Of a stretch of DNA of 43,337 nt, positions 19,316 through 26,916 are shown one piece after another. This stretch comes from Candidatus Nomurabacteria bacterium (GTDB taxonomy: Bacteria; Patescibacteriota; Minisyncoccia; Phycocordibacterales; UBA9973): positions 1 to 43,337 of the forward strand of contig JAHFNO010000011.1 of assembly GCA_023267275.1 (NCBI GenBank), written 5' to 3'. The notes under the pieces are model-generated. The model was not told the DNA's origin. It ran no database searches and saw only the letters and a list, made by a program, of their open reading frames with translations. The position numbers were made by a program, and so were the translations under genes. Every line of letters starts with the position of its first letter. Within the stretch, counting starts at the first letter, position 1.

Positions 19316-20047
19316 ATGAAAATCCAAAAAGTAATCGAACAGCTCGGATATAAACGCAAGGAGGCAGAATTCTACCTTGCGTCTCTTCAGCTTGGTGAGG
19401 CAAAGATTTCTGACCTTGCGGTGAAATTGAAAATTCCACGCACGAGTGCTTTGATGATTGCGGAAAAATTACAAAAGGATGGACTTCTCAGCTATTATGT
19501 AAAACGACTGAATAAGTATTGGGTAGCGGAGAATCCTGACACGCTCATGTTGAAACTCAATGAGCTGGAAAAGACATTGAAGTCTGCGTTGCCAGAGTTG
19601 AAAGCGCTTGAGAAAAAAACGGCGGTGGGAAAGCCGACGGTAAAAGTCTATGTTGGAGCTCAGGAAATCCGCCTTATTTTTGCTGATATTATTTTGTCGA
19701 AACACAATGTGAGTGCTATTGTGGCTTGGGACGAATTGGTAAAAATTTTGGGTGCGAAATTTGTAAATGATTTTACTACAAACCGAGTGGATCATTTTTT
19801 GAAAATTCGCTTGCTGACACCACTCAACGACACTACACAAAAAATAAAACTGGCAGATGGAAAGGAACTTCGTGATACTCGATTTTTATCAAAAACAGCA
19901 GATGCGCTCAATACAGCAACATATATATATGGCAATAAAGTGGCTATTATCTCACTCAATGAGACGCTTTCTACTGGTTTCCTAATAGAAGATATCGACG
20001 TACACAATACGATGGCTGTTTTGTTTGAAGAATTGTGGAAGATGTAA
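19316..20047 (+). CDS. TrmB-family transcriptional regulator
   Basis: N-terminal HTH (GYKRKEAEFYLASLQLGEAKISDLAVKLKIPRTSALMIAEKL) plus a TrmB-like effector region. Confidence 0.75.
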   Translation: MKIQKVIEQLGYKRKEAEFYLASLQLGEAKISDLAVKLKIPRTSALMIAEKLQKDGLLSYYVKRLNKYWVAENPDTLMLKLNELEKTLKSALPELKALEKKTAVGKPTVKVYVGAQEIRLIFADIILSKHNVSAIVAWDELVKILGAKFVNDFTTNRVDHFLKIRLLTPLNDTTQKIKLADGKELRDTRFLSKTADALNTATYIYGNKVAIISLNETLSTGFLIEDIDVHNTMAVLFEELWKM

Positions 20048-20261
20048 TTCTCATACTTGATCGTTCGTTGTAAATAACAACAAATATGTTGTTATTTTTT
20101 TATGCCAATTTTGTGACATGTTTGTTTGCTTTGAATATGAGCCATACAGAGGAGCATATCCCACCACTATAGTAATGGCAGAGAACACTCTATTTTTTTG
20201 AATCAAATTATCGGTAAAAGACCGGAGCTTTTCAGGGAGGTGCTCTACACTTATATGTAAA

Positions 20262-20306
20262 GGACATCGAATATAACTATGTACACGATGTCCAACCCTT
20301 CGGGGT
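20262..20306 (+). promoter_or_regulatory. Structured leader upstream of the small membrane protein / ice-binding locus
   Basis: GGACATCG...CGATGTCC hairpin followed by ACCC-TTCG-GGGT; the upstream AAAAG...CTTTT is also paired. Confidence 0.45.
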
Positions 20307-20338
20307 GAGACTATTACCAGTTTATCTTTTTAGACATT

Positions 20339-20476
20339 ATGCTCGAATTAATCGCCGTAATACTTATCGTGCTTTGGATTGTTGGTTTTATTGGATTTCA
20401 TGTGCTCGGTGGTTTTATTCATATTTTGCTTATCGTAGCAGTCATGATGATCCTCATCCGTTATATTAAAAGTTAA
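20339..20476 (+). CDS. Small hydrophobic lmo0937-like membrane protein (45 aa)
   Basis: MLELIAVILIVLWIVGFIGFHVLGGFIHILLIVAVMMILIRYIKS*; below the ORF-track cutoff. Confidence 0.8.
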   Translation: MLELIAVILIVLWIVGFIGFHVLGGFIHILLIVAVMMILIRYIKS

Positions 20477-20495
20477 CCAGCCGAAAATAAACCGT

Positions 20496-22106
20496 ATGAA
20501 AATAAATAAAAAAAATGTCGTCGTCGTTTCGTTTCTTGTTTTGCTTTTTGGAATAACAGGAACTGTGTGGGCGATCGGTAGTCCGACCACGGTCAATCTT
20601 GCTACTGCAGGCAACTATGTCATTCTTGCCAAGTCAGGAATTACCACAACTGGTGCAACAGCTATTACCGGCGACATTGCCGTGAGTCCAGCAGCCGCGA
20701 CAACAATGACTGGATTTGGTTTGGTTATGGATTCGTCTAATACGTTTTCTACATCGTCAAAAGTAAACGGCAAAGTATATGCTTCAAACTACACAACACC
20801 TACACCAAGTGATTTGACCACGGCGGTTACGGCGATGGAATCTGCGTATACCGATGCGATCGGCAGAGCTGGTCCTACGGCAACAGAAGTTGATTCTGGA
20901 ATTTTGAATTCGGGAACGACACCGTTTGTCGCTGGAATATATAAGTGGAGTACTGATGTTACAGTAACAAATAGTATTACACTCTCTGGAAGCTCTACTG
21001 ATGTTTGGATTTTTCAAATCTCAGGCGATCTCACACTTGCTTCAGCCGGTGATATCGCTTCGGGAACAAAAATACTTCTTTCTGGCGGAGCGAAAGCTTC
21101 AAATGTTTTTTGGGCAGTCCACGGTGCAGTCAATGGTGTGACACTCGGAACATTTTCTACATTTAATGGAAATATTTTAAGTCTTACACAAATCGCCATG
21201 CAAAATGGTGCCGTGCTCAACGGTCGCGCGCTTTCACAAACACAGGTTACGCTTATCGGCAACACGATCTCAGCTACAGCACCTGCTTCTTTCCATGTAA
21301 TCAAGCATGTGGTAAATGACAATGGCGGTACAGCTCTCGCATCTGCTTTCAATGTACATGTAAAATTTACTGGGTTCGGAGATGTTTCTGGTAGTCCAGC
21401 GCTCGGTGTTGAATCACCAGGAACTGCGTACACGCTTTCTGCAGGAAATTACACCGTGAGTGAAGATGTGAATCCACTCTACACAAGTACTTTCAGTGGA
21501 GACTGTGATGCGAGTGGAAATATCACTCTCGCCATTGGCGGAAGTGGTGTGTGTACAATCACAAATGACGACAGTGCTCCGTCGCTTCATTTGCGAAATG
21601 TTGTAGTAAATAACAACAACGGAACAGCTTCAGATACGAGTTGGACACTTACTGCCACAGGCGCAAGTGGTTCACCAACAAATCTCTCAGGAACAACTCC
21701 TGTAGATAGTGGCGCCACATTCAAAGCTGATACATATACTTTGAATGCAAGCGGACCATCTGGATATGATACAAGTGCATGGGTGTGTGTGGGTGGAGTA
21801 CAAAGTGGCGCTACTATTACACTCAGCGGTGTCACGAGTGTGACCTGTACTATCACCAACGATGATATTGCACCTACTCGAAATGGAGGAAGCGGTGGTG
21901 GCTCATATACATATACTCCACCAGTTGTTACTGTTACAAATACTGCAACTGGAACCGCGACAGCATTCACGATAACAACACCTGTCGCAACTCAATTTAC
22001 TCAAACAATACCCGTGCCATATTTTCCAAACACAGGATTTCCTCCAGAAGAAAATACATTCTCTCATTTCTTTTTGAATATTTTCTATTTTTTGAAAAAC
22101 ATATAA
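20496..22106 (+). CDS. DUF3494 ice-binding-like secreted protein with prealbumin-type repeats and FPNTG sorting-like signal
   Basis: VNLATAGNYVILAKSGITTTGATAITGDIAVSPAAATTMTGFGL...VWIFQISGDLTLASAGDI...NGRALSQTQVTLIGNTI; C-term PYFPNTGFPPEENTFSHFFLNIFYFLKNI. Confidence 0.85.
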   Translation: MKINKKNVVVVSFLVLLFGITGTVWAIGSPTTVNLATAGNYVILAKSGITTTGATAITGDIAVSPAAATTMTGFGLVMDSSNTFSTSSKVNGKVYASNYTTPTPSDLTTAVTAMESAYTDAIGRAGPTATEVDSGILNSGTTPFVAGIYKWSTDVTVTNSITLSGSSTDVWIFQISGDLTLASAGDIASGTKILLSGGAKASNVFWAVHGAVNGVTLGTFSTFNGNILSLTQIAMQNGAVLNGRALSQTQVTLIGNTISATAPASFHVIKHVVNDNGGTALASAFNVHVKFTGFGDVSGSPALGVESPGTAYTLSAGNYTVSEDVNPLYTSTFSGDCDASGNITLAIGGSGVCTITNDDSAPSLHLRNVVVNNNNGTASDTSWTLTATGASGSPTNLSGTTPVDSGATFKADTYTLNASGPSGYDTSAWVCVGGVQSGATITLSGVTSVTCTITNDDIAPTRNGGSGGGSYTYTPPVVTVTNTATGTATAFTITTPVATQFTQTIPVPYFPNTGFPPEENTFSHFFLNIFYFLKNI

Positions 22107-22113
22107 GTATCAA

Positions 22114-22683
22114 TTGAAAAAATATTCTCAGAATAGATGGATTGTTCTCTCTGCTTTCTCATTTGTTTTTCTGCTCACTTTTTCTCTCTTTATAAGAAAG
22201 AGTGAAGCAGTACAAATGCCTTCAGCGCAAGCTGTGCAAAAAAATTACCCCATCACACTTGTCGTTCCTGCGTTGCACATTACCACTGCCATTGAGAGTC
22301 TTGGTGTTACTACAACGGGGGAGATGGATGTACCAAAAGGTCCAAAGACAGTATCTTGGTATGATCTTGGTCCTCGACCAGGGGATAGTGGGAGCGCGGT
22401 AATCGCCGGTCACTATGGATGGAAGAATGGTATTCCTGCAGTTTTTGACAAACTGCGCCTCTTGAAAAAGGGCGATGTTGTGTACGTAAAAAATGCGCGT
22501 GGAATGACGACAAAATTTGTTGTGCGCAAAGTTGCAGTATTTTCAGAAAAAGATAGTGCTACGTCAGTATTTCTCTCAACTGATAAAAAAGCACATCTCA
22601 ATCTGATAACGTGTGGGGGAATATGGAACAAGAATACAAAATCATATTCGAGCCGCACCGTTGTCTTTACTGATGCAGTGTAA
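22114..22683 (+). CDS. Sortase (class E/F-like)
   Basis: VIAGHYGWKNGIPAVFDKLRLLKKGD...LNLITCGG...SSRTVV supplies the His/Cys/Arg motifs; TTG start. Confidence 0.9.
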   Translation: MKKYSQNRWIVLSAFSFVFLLTFSLFIRKSEAVQMPSAQAVQKNYPITLVVPALHITTAIESLGVTTTGEMDVPKGPKTVSWYDLGPRPGDSGSAVIAGHYGWKNGIPAVFDKLRLLKKGDVVYVKNARGMTTKFVVRKVAVFSEKDSATSVFLSTDKKAHLNLITCGGIWNKNTKSYSSRTVVFTDAV

Positions 22684-22691
22684 TTCATAAA

Positions 22692-22740
22692 ATACTCAAA
22701 AGAAAAACGCCACATGTGGCGTTTTTCTTTTGAGTATTTT
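22692..22740. terminator. Bidirectional terminator
   Basis: AAAAGAAAAACGCCACATGTGGCGTTTTTCTTTT. Confidence 0.8.
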
Positions 22741-22865
22741 TATGCGCGCTTCTTTTTTGCTCCCTTTGCTTTCAACATCACTTTTTTTGCTGCAAGACGT
22801 TTTGCTGTCTTGTGTGGGTGACGAGTAAACTTTTTTGGACTCACACTTGTCTTTCTTTTTGCCAT
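22740..22865 (-). CDS. 41-aa highly basic protein
   Basis: MAKRKTSVSPKKFTRHPHKTAKRLAAKKVMLKAKGAKKKRA*; not in the ORF track. Confidence 0.7.
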   Translation of the reverse strand: MAKRKTSVSPKKFTRHPHKTAKRLAAKKVMLKAKGAKKKRA

Positions 22866-22966
22866 GGTAATTTCAATAGATTAATTGATATGTATTTATT
22901 ATACACAGATTTTTATTAAAAAGCTTGTACTTTTTAGAACTTTGACAGGAAAAGGACAATGGCGTA

Positions 22967-23317
22967 GTGTTGAGAAAAACAAAGCATATGAGAAATTCAT
23001 TGTTAGGCCTCTTAGTAGGCATGCTCGCTACAGGGCTTTTTGTATATTTTTACGAGATTCCTAAGAGCAATAAATTGGCTGATGAAAAATACACAGCTGG
23101 TTGTAGGGTAAGTGACTCTACTGGAATGAAAAAGGGATACAGTCTGGGGTATGCCCAAGCAAAGCTTGAGCAAAAACAGGCAGAAGACAAACTTGCCGCT
23201 GAAAAAAAGGCAAAAGAAGATGCAAGGCACCATGCCTGGTTGCGCGCACAAAAAACACCAAAGCCAATCCAGAATTGGCATGTCTATGAAGGCAAAATCG
23301 CCGACCCGATTGAATGA
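22967..23317 (+). CDS. Hypothetical membrane-anchored protein
   Basis: N-terminal TM then a charged helical region. Confidence 0.55.
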   Translation: MLRKTKHMRNSLLGLLVGMLATGLFVYFYEIPKSNKLADEKYTAGCRVSDSTGMKKGYSLGYAQAKLEQKQAEDKLAAEKKAKEDARHHAWLRAQKTPKPIQNWHVYEGKIADPIE

Positions 23318-23470
23318 CTATAATAAAGCCATAAGTAAAAAAGCTTCGATTTTCGAAGCTTTTCTTTATATATGTTGTTCTGTTTCAAATAGTTGTTTAT
23401 TGTTGAACGCTTTGCATTTTGGGTCAAATTTTGATAGTATTTTGTGGTTCGAGAGTTAACAAAAAAATAT

Positions 23471-23616
23471 TCCCCTGTAGTTAGCGGTGGAGTGAGGAAT
23501 GGGCTGGGACCCGTTCCGCAAGCCCTTGAGTATTCCGTAATCGGAAAGCGAAAGGTGTACAGCTCCTGTAAGGAGATCGACTGGACAGTCGATTGATCCG
23601 CTTCAACTTCAGAGGG
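23471..23616 (+). ncRNA. Candidate multi-hairpin RNA immediately upstream of tRNA-Asn
   Basis: Closing stem TCCCCTG/CAG(A)GGGA; hairpins GGAATGGG-ctggga-CCCGTTCC, TTCCG-taat-CGGAA, CTCC-tgta-AGGAG, ATCGACT-ggac-AGTCGAT; its 5' end repeats the tRNA 5' flank. Confidence 0.45.
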
Positions 23617-23659
23617 AAAAAATATTCCCCTGTAGCTCAGCGGTAGAGCAATCGACTGT

Positions 23660-23983
23660 CAGTAAGGCAGCTTCCTAGAGAAATCTAGGTCGAAAACGAG
23701 GTGAACTCGGTGAAGCCCCCCCTAAAACTTTTGTTTACAAAAGTTCGGGCGACCAATTGTTATAATTGGTTTAGTCTATGATTTTATGGGTAATACCGAG
23801 CCAAGCTCTGATGCAAATCAGAGAAGGTGTAGAGACTATCCCCGCCCGAACGTACCTTTCTGGTACGGGCAGGCCTTTATGGGAGTACTCCGACATTCTG
23901 TCGGCGGAAGCGCCTCGCTCCTCAATCATGTAAATGATAGGAGATGATATAGTCCACCCCTTTAAGTAATTTTAGGACAAGTG
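23660..23983 (+). other. Group I intron (IC3/Azoarcus-like), no ORF, in the tRNA-Asn anticodon
   Basis: 5' splice site after U: P1 CUGU paired with GCAG including a U.G; terminal G. Core motifs ACTCGGTGAAGCC, CCGAGCCAAGCT, GAAGGTGTAGAGACTA and GATATAGTCC. Confidence 0.9.
23722..23774. repeat. Two-hairpin repeat copy 3, inside the group I intron
   Basis: CTAAAACTTTTGtttaCAAAAGTTCGGGCGACCAATTGTTATAATTGGTTTAG. Confidence 0.85.
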
Positions 23984-24024
23984 TAATCGATTGGTCGCAG
24001 GTTCGATCCCTGCCGGGGGAGCCA

Positions 24025-25522
24025 GATAGGACTCAGCGAGTTCTAAAACCAAATTAAAGGGAGAAGAGACCGTAAAATATAGCTTTTCTCCATCAACGGT
24101 CGGGTTCTGAAGTAAATAATTCAGAAACGCTCTTTTTCCTGCTACGTCAGAACTGTTCTCGAAAATGGTTTTTGCACGACGTGCTACAGAAAGCACTGTG
24201 GCAACGGTCGTTTGGTAATCGTAGTCAGCTTTGCGGTGTTCAGAAAGTTCAACTTCCAAGAGCTGAAGCTTGTCGGAGAACTCTTGATGTTTTCTGTCAT
24301 AAACGTCCTTAGTAATACTCTGGCTGAGATATGCTTCGAGTAATCGGTCATCTTTTATTTTGATTTGCTCATATTCATCGCGCACGCGGACAATCTGCGC
24401 CTTGTGATAAACAACCTCGGCCTCGGTATTTTTGCGAAGCTCATCAACAAGCCCAATCTGTGCTTCCTCTGTGATGCTCTCAAAACGCTCCAAAAGCTCG
24501 TACACGGGCTTCAGGAAGTGCTTCTCATTCACATACTCTCTACGACAAATCTTTTTGCCATTAGTGCAAGAACCGATATTATATTCTTTTCCACTCGGCT
24601 TGATTGTATGCTCGAATGTAATCGCGCAATCACATCTATGGCATTTCAATAGCCCACCAAAAATAAACTCTCGTGAAAGAGCTTTGTGTAGGTGCTGATT
24701 GCGCTTCTGCCGCACGTCTTGGCATCGCTCAAAAATATCGCGTGATATAAGGCGAGGATATTTGTGTTCCCAAGAGCCATACTTTTTCGATGTCGCAATA
24801 CCGCAGTAAAAACTATCCTTCAGCATGTTCTCAATACAGCTTTTTGATAGTGTAAAACCATTCAAGCTACGCAAGCCCTCGTTGGTCATCTGTATTCGTA
24901 TCGTCTCTAGGGAATAATTACCGGTAACATACAACTCAAACATCTTGCGGACAAGGTGCTCGCGGTCGGGGTCGAGAATAATATCCTTTCGCAGTCGCTT
25001 TTCGGCATCGAGTGAGACATTGAGATAGCCCAAGCGCACCTGTCCTGTCCACTCGCCATTTCTGCGCTTCTGTTCAAACGCACGGCGCACGTTATCGCCG
25101 ATAGCATCGGAGTAGTATTTTGCCAAACCCAAACTCATACTGAATTGGAACTTTTCAACAGCAGACATTTGGCTGTTGACTACTTGGCCTTCGGATACGA
25201 AATGAAGCTCTATTTTTCCATCAAGAGCCATTTCGTAAAGTAAAGCAACACGCTTGTCGAATACGCTTCGTGAGAGGCGGTCTACTTTGTCGAAGCACAC
25301 AGCAATTTTCTCTTTGCTTGCTTCCTCTTGGATGCGCTCGACAATCACATCAAACTCGTCGCGCTTGGTCTTGTATGCACTTTCCTCAAAGCTATACGCT
25401 TCGATAAGTACAAACCCTTTCTTTTCGCGGTATTTTTTTTGTCGCTCTGCTTGCGCAGGCAAAGAATTGCCTGCATCTTTTTGTTCTAGTGTTGATACTC
25501 GTCCGATTTCAATGCTTCTCAT
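24025..25522 (-). CDS. Large serine recombinase
   Basis: EIGRVSTLEQKDAGNSLPAQAERQ, CFDKVDRLSRS, recombinase domain FYCGIATSKKYGSWEHKYP and a zinc-ribbon-like CHRCDCAITFEH...; the ORF runs on through the tRNA (to 23972, tail LAPPAGIEPATNRLHLS). Confidence 0.93.
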
Positions 25523-26190
25523 TTTGTTGGTTTGATTTTTCCGAGAACGATGTAGTAGAAAGCTCTGCGCATCACTTCAAAAATAATCAAAATTACTAAG
25601 TTGCCCCATACGAAAAGTTTGATGGCCTCAAAGTATGAGAATACCGGCTTAATATCGAACTGATGGCTGTGGTATGTTTCTAACCTATCAATAGCGTCGC
25701 TGACCGCTTCATTCACGGTTGCGTGGTTAGCTTCAGCAATATGGACTTCACTATTATATTTTTGCACCGCGCTGTTCGTATCGCTGATGGTCGGGTCGTC
25801 TTTTTGGACATCAGAAATTATTTGATACAAGGCAAGGTTTACTTGGCTTTGGTCGTTTACGCCTGAGCATTTAGACAAAATCGTTTTTACATCATATTCA
25901 TTTGTCGGGTCGCTGTAAAAATCCTTATAATTTGTAAAATCAGTATTCGCTAACAAGAACAAATCGAGGTCTTTCAAACTGAAGCTTTTGTATCCTTCGG
26001 GAATAGTATTGTGGTAGTGCTGAATGTTGCATTGAACAATACTCTTCTCTTGATTTAGCTGTCTTGCGCCGCTTGAAAAACTGACTAAGTTGAAAACCAG
26101 TAGCACTGCCACAAAAACTAAAAGGAACAGCACTTTTAGGAGTCGATACCAAACTTTTGTATTCAAGTGGGTTATGGTTTTTGTTTCCAT
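25519..26190 (-). CDS. Hypothetical membrane protein with two TM segments
   Basis: TM near N-term (LLKVLFLLVFVAVLLVFNLV) and C-term (LFVWGNLVILIIFEVM); ATGA overlap with the recombinase start. Confidence 0.7.
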   Translation of the reverse strand: METKTITHLNTKVWYRLLKVLFLLVFVAVLLVFNLVSFSSGARQLNQEKSIVQCNIQHYHNTIPEGYKSFSLKDLDLFLLANTDFTNYKDFYSDPTNEYDVKTILSKCSGVNDQSQVNLALYQIISDVQKDDPTISDTNSAVQKYNSEVHIAEANHATVNEAVSDAIDRLETYHSHQFDIKPVFSYFEAIKLFVWGNLVILIIFEVMRRAFYYIVLGKIKPTK

Positions 26191-26192
26191 AT

Positions 26193-26381
26193 TTATTTTG
26201 TTTTAACGCTATTGAGAAATCGGTCAAACTCCTTTTTGTCTATGCGGTAGTCACGACCGATTTTGAGCGCATGCAAGCGACCGGCTTTGATGTAACGGTA
26301 AATTGTCATGATGTTTATCTCTAGCATGTCGGCCAGTTCTTCAGCTTTATAGAATGGTTTATTTTTCATTTTCCTCATCAT
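26193..26381 (-). CDS. Excisionase-like MerR/HTH_17 DNA-binding protein
   Basis: FYKAEELADMLEINIMTIYRYIKAGRLHALKIGRDYRIDKKEFDRFL. Confidence 0.88.
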   Translation of the reverse strand: MMRKMKNKPFYKAEELADMLEINIMTIYRYIKAGRLHALKIGRDYRIDKKEFDRFLNSVKTK

Positions 26382-26916
26382 CGGTTAGCTCCATTAGTAT
26401 ACTTGACACTGATTTACAAGGCAACAACGCAGAGGACGATAGCAATACCTCTTGGCATGTATCGAGAAGCTCCTTGCTTATGATGCGGTCGTAGCAATGC
26501 TCATAGGAACCGTGGGCTTCCGAAGCAATAATACCGCAGTAAAACGGATTTGTGAGTACGCGCATAATTTGGCTTCTCGACAGCAACGCGCCATTCGGGT
26601 TGTCGGCTCTCATTTCTGGCATTTCTTTTTTGATAGCCGCAATCGGGTCAATACTAAAAAGGCACAGTTCAAACATTCTTTTAACCAAGTGGCTTTGCTC
26701 GGTATCAAGAATGATTTTTTTGCCCTTATAATCTGCCTCGTTCATGCGAGTATTGATATACCCGAAAGGCGCACGGCCTATAAGCTCGCCCCTCTTACGC
26801 TTCAACTCGAACGCGCGGCGCACGTTTTCGCTTATGGCATTTGAATAATACTTTGTTACCAATTTTTTCAAGTCATCTTGGAACGTTTCCGATGCACGAT
26901 TTTTATTTGTTTCCAT
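26359..26916 (-). CDS. Serine-recombinase-like protein lacking the catalytic resolvase domain
   Basis: KYYSNAISENVRRAFELKRKRGELIGRAPFGYINTR...MRVLTNPFYCGIIASEAHGSYEHCYDRIIS aligns by eye to the recombinase domain of 24025-25522; no N-terminal catalytic region and no Zn ribbon. Confidence 0.8.
   Translation of the reverse strand: METNKNRASETFQDDLKKLVTKYYSNAISENVRRAFELKRKRGELIGRAPFGYINTRMNEADYKGKKIILDTEQSHLVKRMFELCLFSIDPIAAIKKEMPEMRADNPNGALLSRSQIMRVLTNPFYCGIIASEAHGSYEHCYDRIISKELLDTCQEVLLSSSALLPCKSVSSILMELTDDEENEK

Larger units (their letters stand above)
23626..24024 (+). tRNA. tRNA-Asn(GUU) with intron (exons 23626-23659 and 23984-24024)
   Basis: Spliced: TCCCCTGTAGCTCAGCGGTAGAGCAATCGACTGTTAATCGATTGGTCGCAGGTTCGATCCCTGCCGGGGGAGCCA; acceptor TCCCCTG/CGGGGGA, anticodon stem ATCGA/TCGAT, loop CTGTTAA; encoded CCA. 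Confidence 0.9.

Noticed and set aside
23471-23616. SRP (4.5S) RNA or tmRNA
   Set aside because: The GGTCAGG..GGAAGG SRP loop motif and tmRNA ends (GGTTCGA...CCA with tag ORF) were not found.
23660-23983. Group II intron or homing-endonuclease intron
   Set aside because: Core motifs are of group I type and the 324-nt intron has no LAGLIDADG/GIY-YIG ORF.
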